Part shown: positions 48,621-60,212 of the stretch, one piece after another
How positions within the stretch are numbered: the first letter of the stretch is position 1
How the letters are laid out: the number at the start of each line of letters is the position of its first letter
NCBI RefSeq assembly: GCF_021018805.1
Contig: NC_086247.1
Span: 146,029,378 to 146,093,377 of the forward strand
Length of the DNA stretch: 64,000 nucleotides
Direction of reading: 5' to 3'
From: Prinia subflava
Taxonomy: Eukaryota; Chordata; Aves; Passeriformes; Cisticolidae
The notes under the pieces: model-generated
Told to the model about the DNA's origin: nothing
Database searches by the model: none
What the model saw: only the letters and a program-made list of their open reading frames with translations
Program-made: the position numbers and the translations under genes

Positions 48621-50559
48621 GCTTTCCCAGGAAAGAAATATCGGCTAGCTTGTTAACAGAATGAATTTTAAACCTTGGTTTGGATCTTCAAAAGTGAGCA
48701 AGGGAGTTAAAAGCCCAAATCCAGTAACTTTCAAAGAGAATTGGTTACTTAAAATTCAGAGGCCTCCTTCAAAAGCTCATCCCTAATCTCTTCAGAACCA
48801 TTTATTCTTCATTGTAATTAACTGTGGATTTAGACTTCAGTACAAATTCACCTTGACTAAAATTTACAAAAGCATCCCGAACTCCTGTTTTCAGAATAGC
48901 TCAGGCCTCAGAAAGCCCAAGTTCTACTAACAGTCCCTGGAGTTACTAGGGCTGTACCTAAAGCGTGGCACTGCAGATCTTTCCTGAGCTCCTGAGCTCA
49001 GATGTTTGCATCTGGCACATCCAATTCCACCCCACAGCGAGGTCTCTGCACCCCCTGCCTTCCCTCCCACCACAATCTGTGGCCAAAGAAGTAGAACAGT
49101 TTCCTCTCATTCTGGACCTGGCAGAGGTGACCAGGATGGTGAGATGGGCAGTTAAACACACATGGCCATGATCTGTTTTGGTTGATGAGCCAGACAATTA
49201 AAAGAATGCATTTTATTAGGATATTGGTCTTCAAGAAGAAGGGAAAGATTTGTCTTGGTGTGTGTGAGTAGGGGTTTGTAATGTACATTGAAATGAACAT
49301 GAAAAATGGATAAATATAATAAGTAGGTTTTCTTTTCTCAGCTGAGGTGTTAAATGTGTAACATGTACAGTATGTTTTAAAAGAGTGGCATAATCACCTC
49401 CTGTCTATTCATTGCTCTTCCATCTTTGTAAAGGAGAAGGGGCAGTGAAACCCAATATTAAAAGTAATGTCAAAAAAGCAAAGACAAAAAACATTCTCTG
49501 GGAGCATTAAGATTCCCACTCCTCATGATGTCATTGCAGAAGTCTCAATTCTAGGCTCTGTTTCTGCAGAACTCTGCCTATTTTTATGCACATGAGCCAT
49601 CTTCTAAAGCTCTGTACTACCCTGATCCCAGCATGTTCCCCTGTGTTCTGAAAATCAGGGCTGGGATCCAGGGGCTGCTGGCTCTTCACTGCTGCTGGGT
49701 GGAAAAAAGGAGGCTGAGAAAAGCCTGTGCTTTGTGTTTTCCACTGGCCAGTGGGGGTAGCTCCTACTGTCTGGGAAGCCTCAGAATAAGATTTCCCATC
49801 TACTGATTCACACAAGGGTTTTGGTTGCTTTAGGTAGGTTGGGTTTTTTTCCTCTGGTTTTAATGCAGAAAATGCTGATTTGCTGAGGACAACAGGTTTT
49901 TCGAAGAATCACACAAAGCAGCTCTGATGACAATTTCATTAGGGCAAACGTTTTAGTTCCAGGAGAACATTTCTGTGCAAGGCTGGATTGCACCTAGACA
50001 GAGCAATATTTGGGAAGAGTCATATGGACAGGTCTGTCCTGCTACCCAACAAGGCAGGGACCAGCCCTATGAACAAAGATATGACATGGATTGGGTCTGG
50101 ATTCATGCTAAACATGCTTCACCCTAAACTGCTCACTGCATCCTGCACTGTCCCCATAAAATATTCTTAAATAGTGATATTTGAGATGAGTTCAGTGATA
50201 TGGATGGTACAAGATCTGTGCCTGAGCCCATGTGTGACACTTGGCAGCCAGAACCCTGCCTGACACCAGCTCTCCCTTCTGGATACCACAGGCAGCAGCA
50301 TCAGTGCCTCCACTATTGGTACTGCTGGACATTTTTTGGCATCCCAATTTCAGATTTTCCCCAGAAAAGTATTGATTATTCTGGGATCCATCTTCTGTCT
50401 TGCCTTTTTTTTTTTTTTTTTAAACAGAAAATTCATGCTAAAGTTGAGAACCCTTTTTTGTTCAAATTTTTGTGAGGCTTGTTACATTCAGTAATCAGTT
50501 TTGATTTCAGTAAATCAGGCTCTGTGTGAAAGTGTGGACAGAATAAAATACATCTCAGA
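48621..50559. other. Intergenic desert, segment J: no gene recognised
   Basis: Unique sequence with no exon recognised. A 17-base T run lies at 50,405-50,421. Confidence 0.5.
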
Positions 50560-50775
50560 GCAACCTCCCTATAAACAGCTCTCCCAGTCACAGTATCGCC
50601 CTACATTTCTGCCTCTGATTTTGTGCTGCTTGTCTAATTATGTTGGCTGCTGTGTAATTATTTTCATGGAACAATAATTTTAACAGCGTGCAGTTTATCA
50701 GAGGTGCAAATTATACATAATAACATACAGCAATTTTCAGTTAAAACTTGCATAACAATCAAAAGTCCTTGCATT
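50560..50775. promoter_or_regulatory. Candidate enhancer-like element (TAATTA and SOX words)
   Basis: Unique AT-rich sequence with TCTAATTATG (50,633-50,642), GTAATTATTTTC (50,654-50,665), GAACAATAATTTTAAC (50,669-50,684, SOX-type ACAAT beside a homeodomain core) and repeated CATAA words. Such dense homeodomain/SOX spacing is common in neural developmental enhancers. No conservation test was possible. Confidence 0.35.
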
Positions 50776-51966
50776 TTTCAAGAAATTGAGGGGGGGAAAG
50801 TATTCTTCATTTTGTATCTATCCTTTATTTTAGGAAAAACAACCTAGTGATTTTCTTGGACTCAAACTCATAATGAAATAAAGCACTTTTATTTTGGAAC
50901 AAGACTGTCCACACGGGGAGTTAATCAAGAATAATTATTCCTCTCTAAATTCACATCCTCAAACAATTTGAATGAAATCCCCAGTACAGAACAGCCCAAA
51001 ATGTCAGAGGAAGTTAAAAAGAGAGCGAGCCAGAGGAGGTCTATCATATCAGGAAGCACTGAGAATAAAACCTTGTTGGGCACCCAGGCCAGGCTGGTGA
51101 GGAAAGCCCTGTCCAGGCTGACTCTCTCTCACTGCCCACCCTTGGTTGCACACACACTTGCTCAGTGATGTGAACTCAACCCCTCACTCATTCCCACAGC
51201 ATCATCTGTACATGCACAGGTGGTGGTGACAGCAGCATCAGGAAGGGAGATGCCCTGATCAGGTGAGAGCAAGGATAAACATGTTTCAGGGGAAGTATTT
51301 TGCTCAGGGGTGCCTTTTCCCCTAGCTCTTTCAGCAGGCTGAAGGCAACACGGCTCTGAAACCTTTCAGAGTCAGGGAGTTATAGGGAATTTAGGCAGAG
51401 CTGCAGTTCCATCTCAGAGCTGCCAAACTCTGATTTTATTTAAGCCCAAGATTTTCTTTCACATTGCAAACTGAGCAACACAATCCATAGCCATTGTTTC
51501 TCTAAAACAACAGTTACACCGCAGTGCCTTTGCTGTGCCAAGAGCCAGTGGCTGCTGCAGCCTCCAGAGAGTCTGGAGGCAGGAGCAGGTGCCCCTGTCC
51601 TCTGCAGCATCCCTACAGTAAAAGAAAAATACTTTCACTCTGTTTACCTGCATGATCCTCCAAGCAAACCACTGCCAATGCCTGGAGGCAAATCCTGTAG
51701 CCATTGTACAAACCCTGCAGAGGTGGGTGGGACAGGGCTTGGCCAGGATTTCCAGCCACCAAATTTCCATGTGGCACAAATGTCTGAACACAAGGTTTTA
51801 CCAAATACAAGGTGTGTGCCTTTCATTTTGAGCAGCACTTTCCTTTTGAGGTGACTCTCTGTTCACAGAGCTTTTCTTACCAAAGTGTGCACTGAGGCTG
51901 GCTCCTCTGCAGGTTTCACAGGGAAATGGGGCTGTCAGGCAGAGATGAAAGGAAGCATCTTTATAA
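50776..51966. other. Intergenic desert, segment K: no gene recognised
   Basis: Unique sequence with no exon or repeat recognised. Confidence 0.5.
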
Positions 51967-52051
51967 ATAAGTGTCCCTGCCCATGGCAGGGGATGGAACT
52001 TGATGATCTTTAAGGTCCCTTACAAGCCATACCATTCTATGATTTTGTGGT
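51967..52051 (+). mobile_element. CR1 LINE 3'-end stub
   Basis: GTGTCCCTGCCCATGGCAGG, then GATGATCTTTAAGGTCCCTT, then CATTCTATGATTTTGTGG: the last about 85 bases of a plus-strand CR1 including its terminal repeat. Confidence 0.93.
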
Positions 52052-54789
52052 TCCATGTATCCTGATGCTCCCCTTATGGGAGGTTAGCCAGGCTGGCCCA
52101 CTGGGCTGGGTCCCATAGCACAGCATGGGCTGGGGTGCTTGGGTTTGCTTTTTCTGGGTGGAAAAAAAAGAAAGCAAAGGATTGCTTGTGAATCAAACCA
52201 AACCATCCCATCCCAGCTTCCTTGTCCCCACCTCTTAATTCCCTGCATACCCTAACTCTCAGGGATGCTCCAGATCCTTTCTTGAGGAGGGCCCATGTGA
52301 GTTGGAGGGGAAGAACAAGCTCAGTGTCTTAGAGGTGAAGGACACAAGTAGCCACTAGAACTATTTTGGGAAGATTTTTTTCCTCCTGATGAGGACTAAT
52401 GAGGACAAATCTCAAGGGTGAAATCCATCCAGAAGGAAAAAAAAATACTATTGGTACACAAAGGTGACAGCAAAATGAAGAAGAAAGGAGATTACTGGCC
52501 ATCATGGGCACATCAGGCCAGGCATTGGTGCCAATACATGGATGGAGTTCTTTCAGAAATCCATCAGCAAATCACAGAGCAAACTCACAGATTAGTCAGA
52601 CATCAGTAAAAAAAAAAAATCAAGTTATAGTATTGGCAGGAGTTCAAACCATATGGAAATGTCTGGAGTCCTTGAACAGCAAGAGGATAAAGCACCACCT
52701 GACTGTTGGTGAGCAGGCCAAGGGCAGGGTGTGGGGTAAGATGCAGCTCTTGGTACCAGCACCTCAGCTCTGCCCTGAATCACATCCAAGGACTGGGGCA
52801 AGGGGTTTTTCCCCATTTTGGAGGGAAATGACTACTTGTAATTGTTTTCAGAAGAATGTCATTGGATGTTGTCCAGAAAATCTACTCTGTAGTTATGTAA
52901 CACCACTTTGTCATTCCTGTTGCTCAAATATTGCATTTTTAAGCCAGGGCATTGAAATAGCAGGGTGTGAATGAAATCCCTTTTCATCTGCTTTGGGTCA
53001 TGGCAGTACAATCCTTTTCTGTCCAATTTCCAGCTGTGTGGAGAGGAACCAGCAGAGCAGGGCTCTGTGTCTGACTCAGTTCCCAAAGGAGGCTGCTTTT
53101 CACATTCCCCTGGCATGGTTCTTCCACGCTGCATCTGGAGGGTGACTCTCCCCCATGCCCCATGGCTGATCTCTGCTGTTTGATCTGACAAATTCTTCTC
53201 TTTCTGGGTCATGGTAGCGTTAACTCTGGTTTTAAGGAGGAGAAATTCATCAGACAGTTATTGTGGATTTTAGTCAAGGTTTCTGACTCGAGGGAGTGCT
53301 GGAGCAAACACCAAGAAACTTGTTTCTAGAGGATCTTGAGCTCACTATAAATGCAGGCAGATGTAGCCAAAGAAGTGGAGACAAGCAGGATTGCATGAGA
53401 ATTGTCACCTCAGCAGGAAGTTGACAAAAGTTTGCGATGACCATACAGGAAAAAAGTGTCCATACTGAAAAAGAATCCAGTTTTCACAGAAACTTATGGC
53501 AGATTCTGATCTGTTCCTGTGAGGGAAGAGCAGTAATTCCTGTCATCTCTTCTTCTTCCTGCTTTCTGCCAGCTCTCTCCCTGTCTGACTGGGAGAGGTT
53601 TCCTTGTCTCTGTGAGTGGATATCACACTTGGTGATGACACATGGGCCTGTGGTATTGATGCCAGCTGTGGTTGGCATTTCAAGTGCCAGTTCGAAATCC
53701 AGCATTTATCTCCAGAATGATGAGAAGACTTCATGAATCCATGAGTAATGGCTTCAGTAGCCAGAGTAGTGATTTGTGAAGATTCTGACTCGTGTCTAAG
53801 GGCAACAGGCTCTCCTGGGCTCTTTGTTTCAGCTGGTCTGATGGGACAGGCATAAGCAAACTGAAAGGAAAAAGATCAGCTTAGTCCTACTCAGATAGAT
53901 CAGCTTCTCAGTTTCAGGTGGAGAGGTATTTCCCATTTCAGGTGCTCCACCAGTGTGCACTTCTGCCAAGGGTGGATATCACTGAGGATTCCATTAAAAC
54001 AAATTAAATTAGGGAGCTATCCTATTTCATGTAAATCACTTTGGTGGACAGGTATTAGATATCCTCTGGATCTATCTAGGTGTAACATGAATGAGAGTAA
54101 ATAAGCTCAGACTATTATTCAAATTAGTACCTTGTCACTTTTTTAGAGCTCTCCAAAAGTGTACAGGAGATAGAAGGACTGAAAACCTCTGCTACTGCCC
54201 ACCCCTTTTTGTCACATGGGTTTTCTGAAGATTTCTCTCAAGTCTTTACTCTGAATTTTGACTTCTTGAGGGTTTTTTTTCCCAAGAAGCAAAAGTTTTC
54301 TGTTGCAAAAACTCATTGAGGAAAGTGTCTGTCAGACCAAAGCATAGAGATGGATGGACTTCTTAATGCTGCCTTGGACACTCAGAGAAGTCATTGAACA
54401 GGATTTAATCTAGTGTGTGACATGAAAGGTGGCTCTTCAGCTAATACTCTGGGCAGGTTAAATGTAACTGTAGGGTCAGATCTTGCAGCAGGAGCAAAAT
54501 ATTTAAGTAAAATGTCAATTCTTCAGAATGTCACTTCTGCTAGCCATGATGTTACCAAGCTTGTTTGGGAAAAGCTCCAAGTAATGAAACTGCTGCTATA
54601 TAAATGCTTCTTGCAATTCCCCCCCTTCAAGTTTCACACCACGACTTTGCTACAGTGTTCTCCACCTTACATTACTGTGCCAGCTGATGGCTACTTCTGT
54701 TTATCAGGTAGAGGAAGAGTCTCCAGACACACAAATTTCAAATCGGGGTATTTGTCTGAATTGAATTCTTTGACAAGTTCCATTGTTGC
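52052..54789. other. Intergenic desert, segment L: no gene recognised
   Basis: Unique sequence with no exon or repeat recognised. Overlapping short open frames on both strands (for example 52,504-52,974 and 53,437-53,736) carry no known motif. Confidence 0.5.
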
Positions 54790-55016
54790 TTTTTTTTTTT
54801 TTTTTTAAGACCAGATAGAGAATCCTGATAAGTCTCAAAAATAAACCCCCAAAAAACCCAAACAAACAAAACCCCCCAAACAAACAAACAAAAACAAAAA
54901 CCCAAACAAAAGCAACACACAACCTCCCCCCCAAAAACCACAACAACAAAAAACCCAAAAAAACCCCACCCCCCCAAAAAAACCCCTAAAAAACCCCACC
55001 CAAATAAACCAACCTT
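54790..55016. repeat. Poly-T run followed by A/C-only low-complexity tract
   Basis: A 17-base T run (54,790-54,806) precedes a tract at about 54,833-55,016 made almost only of A and C, with one G at 54,912. The minus strand between 55,001 and 54,954 has six G-runs of three or more separated by loops of one to seven bases, so it fits the canonical G-quadruplex pattern. It shares CCCAAAAAAACCCCACCC exactly with the tract at 60.1 kb. Confidence 0.9.
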
Positions 55017-58000
55017 AGAAGATGAAGATTTATCTTTTTCTTCAGCTAATTGTCAAATTCCAACTTTTAGCAATAAGGCAGAAGAGCTTCCTAGCCAAGG
55101 CAGACTATACAGGTTAAGTATGGTATGGATGTGTAAGCTCTTTTTCTCAAATGAAGTGCTTCAGGAAAGCACAAACATATTCTTCTGACTGCCTGAAATG
55201 TCAGCCTGAAATCCCATTTTTTCCTCTAACACTGAGTGCATGAGGCATCTTCGGGCAGCAGTGTCTGTGGATATCTAAGCTTTTTGTGACTACTCTGGCT
55301 CCTGCTATAGCTACAAGGTAAGAAGTGTTGCTCTCATCTGCTATCTTTGCTACATATGTTGGACAGACAACTCAGAAAAATCCACTCTGCAACTCATTTA
55401 AGCACATCTGAACATCTTTATTGGATACCTTTTCAGACAGGCATTTTTCTACTGAGTGGATTAAATTCTCTCAATACCCAACAATATTTCTCGCTCTGAA
55501 CATGAACAGGGATTTACCTTTTCTCCTTTACAGTTCTTTTCCTTTCCCATTAGAAACAACACATCAACAAGAGGAGAGATCAACTCCTCCACCTTTTGCA
55601 GAGAACCAGGCAGCTGTGCCAGCAGCAGCATTGGTATTTCCTAGCACCCATTCCTGCAGCCACGAATTTCCCTGAGGGGGGAGCATCCCAAGGGGTGCAA
55701 AGGGAATAATGTGTCTGTGAACTGTTTGTCTCCTTTGTGCTGAGATTACAACACTGACTGCAGCTGCCTTTGTGGTTTATGTCCTTGTCCCTTAAAGACA
55801 AGAAGCAGTTTTTAAAACTGGGGGAGATAAGTATGCTCAGTGTGTATGGACGCTGCTCAGTGAAGCAGCTACCAAAGTGTCTTTTGAATAACATCCCTGA
55901 ATTTACTAATCTCTCTGCATAAAAGCAAAATATTTACACTCCTGAGTCAAAGGCTGGAATCTTCAGTTTGCTCAGTGCTGCCTCAAGTCTGTTCCTCATG
56001 GATACAATGGCAGATTTACCATCAGCTTCTCTGGGAGTCAGAGTCAGGCCAAAAGCAAGAGCTTATGGAAATACCATCCATAGTTCCTAATCCTTTCCTG
56101 GAAGACTGTCCAGAAAAGCTGTACTGGCAAGCATCTCCTTCCCCTTCCATAAAAAGTTATATTTGTGTTTTATGTAGTGTCCCCAGTTACTAGATCCTTT
56201 AGTGAAAAATTTGAAGCAAGCAGAGATATTAATGTCAATTCAACCAGAGGTGTATGTGAGTTCAACAATGGAAAGATTTTGCTTTCATTCTAGACAGACT
56301 CATCTCTTCATGGCAAGAATATCTACTTTGTGATCTTATGAGTGAGACAATATTCCTAGGCTTTCAGATTTCAGAATTTCCTTTGCACAATACTAATCTA
56401 TTTGTTCCAAAGCCAAGGTAAACTGGGTAGGGAGCACAAAATGAATTCCCTAATGCCTAGACATAGAGCAAGTCTTTATTGCAGTTCTCCATTTGTTGTT
56501 GCAAACCAGAGCTTGTAATTCCTGTGCAATGCACAGCTCTTTGTAAGCTCTGCTACCTATAGATCACCAGCTCAGTGACTGTACCCCAACTCTAGCAACT
56601 GCTTCATGGCCCCATTTCTGCCAGGCACTGGATACTGGGATACTGCAGGCAGGATCAAGGAGTACAGAGAGAACCTTTTGCCAGAATAAAAACATTCATC
56701 CAGAACATCCCTGACTAGTCAGTGTGAAGAGACCTGTAATGTAGTACGTTTGGACCTCTCTTTTAGTTCCTTTATATATATGGCTTCCTTATTTCTATCA
56801 TTTGCTATCAAGATATCCAAGATACATCTGTAGATTTGGAACTGAAGAGGGTGTGGACTGCCTGGGTCTCAGTGCTCACTGAAGACATTTGCTGTTTCCT
56901 GCTGTAAGCTCTCTGCTCTGCCTGCTCTGTTTCTCCTGGCTAGCTTTCACTCCCTAGCTTTCCACATTTCCCAGCCTGAGCCCCCCTGAAGGGCTGAATC
57001 AAAGTGTTGAAGAAACTAGACAGACATCACCTTCTGTGTCACCAGGTACAGAGTTGTTTACTCACTGGAGCTGTGAAATGCTCTCACAGCCTTGACATGG
57101 AGAGCCTGGCTCTGCAGAGTCAAGCTCGATGAAGCTCATCCTTTGTGTCTTCCACAGCACAAACCTGCAGGCTCACTTCTGAGCTGGGCTTTTTTTTTTT
57201 TTTTTTTTTAATGGGACACAACTAATAGGACTTAATGCTTTTGAGGGGTTTCAGTTTGCATTCAACAAATGAGCCAATTCTGCTTTCATCTGTCAGAAGT
57301 CCCACGCATTTTAGAGCCTTTAAAGGAAAATGATCCAGGAGGCTTGGCGGGAATTAAGGACCCCTCATTTACTTGCTGATCAGTTTTGTTGCTTATGGTC
57401 TTCCACAAACAGATCTTAACTGGGCTGTGGAAGCAAAAAGGGAAATTTGCTCTTGACATTTCCCTGAACACCCTTCAGCAGTGCCATAACCACGCAGTGA
57501 GCACATCCCATTCTTGTGTTTTCTTTAATGAATCTCACTTCCACTTATTTTCCCTCTAGTGCTGCACCCTTAGAGACAAATACTATTTTTTCAGAGACAA
57601 ATACTATTCAACTTCTTGAACAGGCATTTTGTCCAGAAATATTGGGATGCTTTATCACACAGTCCATATACAGATTGCTTTTCTTTGTTACCTGTCCCCA
57701 AAGTCCCCTGTCAGGGATGCTTTTCTGCTCTGTGTTTCTTTGAGCTTTTTTGTCTAACCTCAGGGCATTGAAACTTAGACCCTTTGATATTCCGTGAGGT
57801 CTTCACAGTGAAATAGTCATCAAATAACTGCTCTGACATATATGTTGGTCTAATTTGTGTTTAGTTTAAAGAATTCAGCAGCACACCCATCTCATGTCTT
57901 ACTCAGCCTGAACTAGCCACAGGATTGACTCTGCTGTCATGGGGCCTGTGTGACTCAGGATAAATCTGTGTGACTCAGGATGGGAAATACCACCAGGGAA

Positions 58001-58639
58001 ACCAGCAGACACTCAGATATCTCTCTCTGTGTGCCTCTGCACTGTGCTTGGTCCAGCTGATTGCAGCTACCTCCACAACAGCAGCACAAAAACAGGGTTT
58101 GGGCAGCCCCAGGAATGCCCAAGCAGCAGTGATGCAGGACACACTCACCTGTGCCAAGGTAGCTCTTGGCTGAAGTCAGCTCTGAAATCCACAAAGCTGT
58201 GGCACATCCTGGCCTTAGTTTGATCTCTTCTTGACACCACCCTTGTCCTAACCCTGGTCAGGATGCCCAAGTGCAGCCATATCTTCTCTGTCCCTATATC
58301 CTGAAAGGAGACTGGCCTGGATTTCAGTGCCTCGGATGACAAATTGCCATAAGTGATAACTGTAGCTAAGCTATGCTGGAATCTCCACAAGTTTTTGGAG
58401 GCATTTCAGGGAATATTAATGTAATGACACCCAAAACTGACTTCTGCTTCTGTGCAGAGCATCCCCTTTTCTCAGTGATGTGGGGAAAGATTATTTCCTC
58501 CCTCTTCTCTGTCATCTTCTTGTTCCCAAAACTAGACAGATATTGGTGCCACCTTTGGGACAATTAACTCCTATGCACAGAGGTCCCATCAGCTGCATGT
58601 TCTACCCTGTGGCAGCTTCCCAAATGTCTTTAATCAGCA
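55017..58639. other. Intergenic desert, segment M: no gene recognised
   Basis: Unique sequence without a recognised exon. A 23-base T run lies at 57,190-57,212. Two small tandem duplications occur: a 16-base word at 57,572-57,587 and 57,593-57,608, and another at 57,946-57,961 and 57,966-57,981 that duplicates an AP-1 consensus. Confidence 0.5.
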
Positions 58640-58815
58640 AAGGAATGACATGGACCTGCTGGAGCATATTCAAAAGAGGGTCATGAAGATGATCAGAGGG
58701 ATGGAACCCCTCTCCACCAGGCTGAGAGTGTTTGGGTTTTTTAAGCTGAAGAAGAGAGGGCTATGAGATAGGATAAGAGTTAATGTTTTAAGCTGAAGAC
58801 TAGATGCAAGGAAGA
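58640..58815 (+). mobile_element. CR1 LINE internal fragment
   Basis: GACATGGACCTGCTGGAGCA, then AGGGTCATGAAGATGATCAG and AGGCTGAGAGTGTTTGGGTT, match the late ORF2 part of CR1 (the L-L-E-R-V-Q-R-R and L-R-E-L-G-L-F blocks). Plus strand, truncated at both ends. It lacks the CR1 3' terminus, so it was cut after insertion. Confidence 0.85.
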
Positions 58816-60062
58816 TTTTTTATACAATAGCTTGACTTGTAACCTGTCTGCCTTTGAGGGTTGTACACCACTGTCCACCACCCATCTGCTGGCAAGTAAA
58901 CCACCCACTGCCCCTGCTGTCTTCATCTTTGTTTCCTCGTGGTGCTGCTAAGCTTCCTAAATTGCTGAAGGCTAGTGTTGGCTGTAACCTGGAGATTTTG
59001 ATACAGAAATATCAAAATGTTAAGTGACTTTCCATTTCTTCAGAGTCTCCTTGGGATTTTCATTTCCTGAGTCTAAAATGTCATATGGTTTGTGGTGTCA
59101 TCTCCCTGGCATCAAGTCCTTATTTCCTCTGTGCTGCATCTGCCTGATTTGATTGCTGGTCTCTCAGCCGCAAAAATATCCGGCAGATCTCACTCCTGCA
59201 ATCAAATAAAGGCGTTTCTCTTGTAAAAAAGACTGGGAAAATGACTTGTGCAGCCATTGAAGCATCTCATGAGAGCAGCAGGAAACACCTAGGTGGCACT
59301 TTGTGAGCCCAAAAGACAACAAGGGGGGAAATAGCAGCACACTGTGCTGGGATCCATCAGGGCTTTTCCCTGTCCCTGTGCAGTGTCAGCCCTGGGAGCT
59401 GCCCTGGCCATGGGCTCCCACACCTGAGGGGGAGCTCCTTGGGTTTCCACCTCTGCATGGTGAAACAAGTGAGGATGGACTTTGGACGTGCTTAAGCAGA
59501 GCATCTCAGGGTTCAGTACCATCCTTTTCAGTACATCTGTTATACCTGGACTCTGAAAATCAAAAAGGAAGGAATTTTGCTTCCAGGTGCAGCATGGAGC
59601 TGTAAAATGAACAGCAAACAAACAACAACAAAAAAATCACAACAAACAACAATAAAAAAGGGGAGGGGGCAGAAAAAACCCCTGTATTTAATTATTTCAC
59701 ACTCTGGAACTTAAAGTCTTGAGTGCACAGTCCCATTCTCTCCTGGTTTATAAAAAGGTAACTGAGGACAACAAACCCTGCTCTGTGTGTGTGATGGTGA
59801 TGTGCCCTTGTCCAGAGAAATGCAGAGAATCAGCCAAGGCATAGAAGGCTCCCTGAGGCACCCAGAGGTCTGGACTGCACTTCTGCCTTTACACCTCTGG
59901 GCTGCAGGGCAGGCACTCTTTCGGGGCAGTGCTTTCCCAAAAAGATGCACCCAAAGATGACCCCACCAGCACTCAGAGACAGAGGAAAATCAGAGTTGTT
60001 TTGTTTTGTTTTTTAAGCTAGGAGTACCTCTTTGCAAAACTCAGATCAGTTTTCCTTTTTTT
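58816..60062. other. Intergenic desert, segment N: no gene recognised
   Basis: Unique sequence with no exon recognised. A small A/C-rich run is at about 59,611-59,660. Confidence 0.5.
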
Positions 60063-60212
60063 GCCACAAAACAAAAACAAAAACAAAACCCAAAAAAACC
60101 CCACCCAACCAAACCCTGCCCCCCCCCCAAAACAAACAAAAAACCAAACCAAAACAAACAAACAAACAAACAAAAAAACAAACAAACAAAAAAACCCAAA
60201 AAAACCCCCACA
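60063..60212. repeat. A/C-only low-complexity tract (CAAA/CCCAAA)n
   Basis: About 150 bases built from A and C, with CAAA microsatellite stretches and C-runs up to ten (60,119-60,128). Minus-strand G-runs at 60,089-60,128 have loops of seven, one, seven and two bases, again a G-quadruplex pattern. Open frames on both strands here are composition artefacts. Confidence 0.92.
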
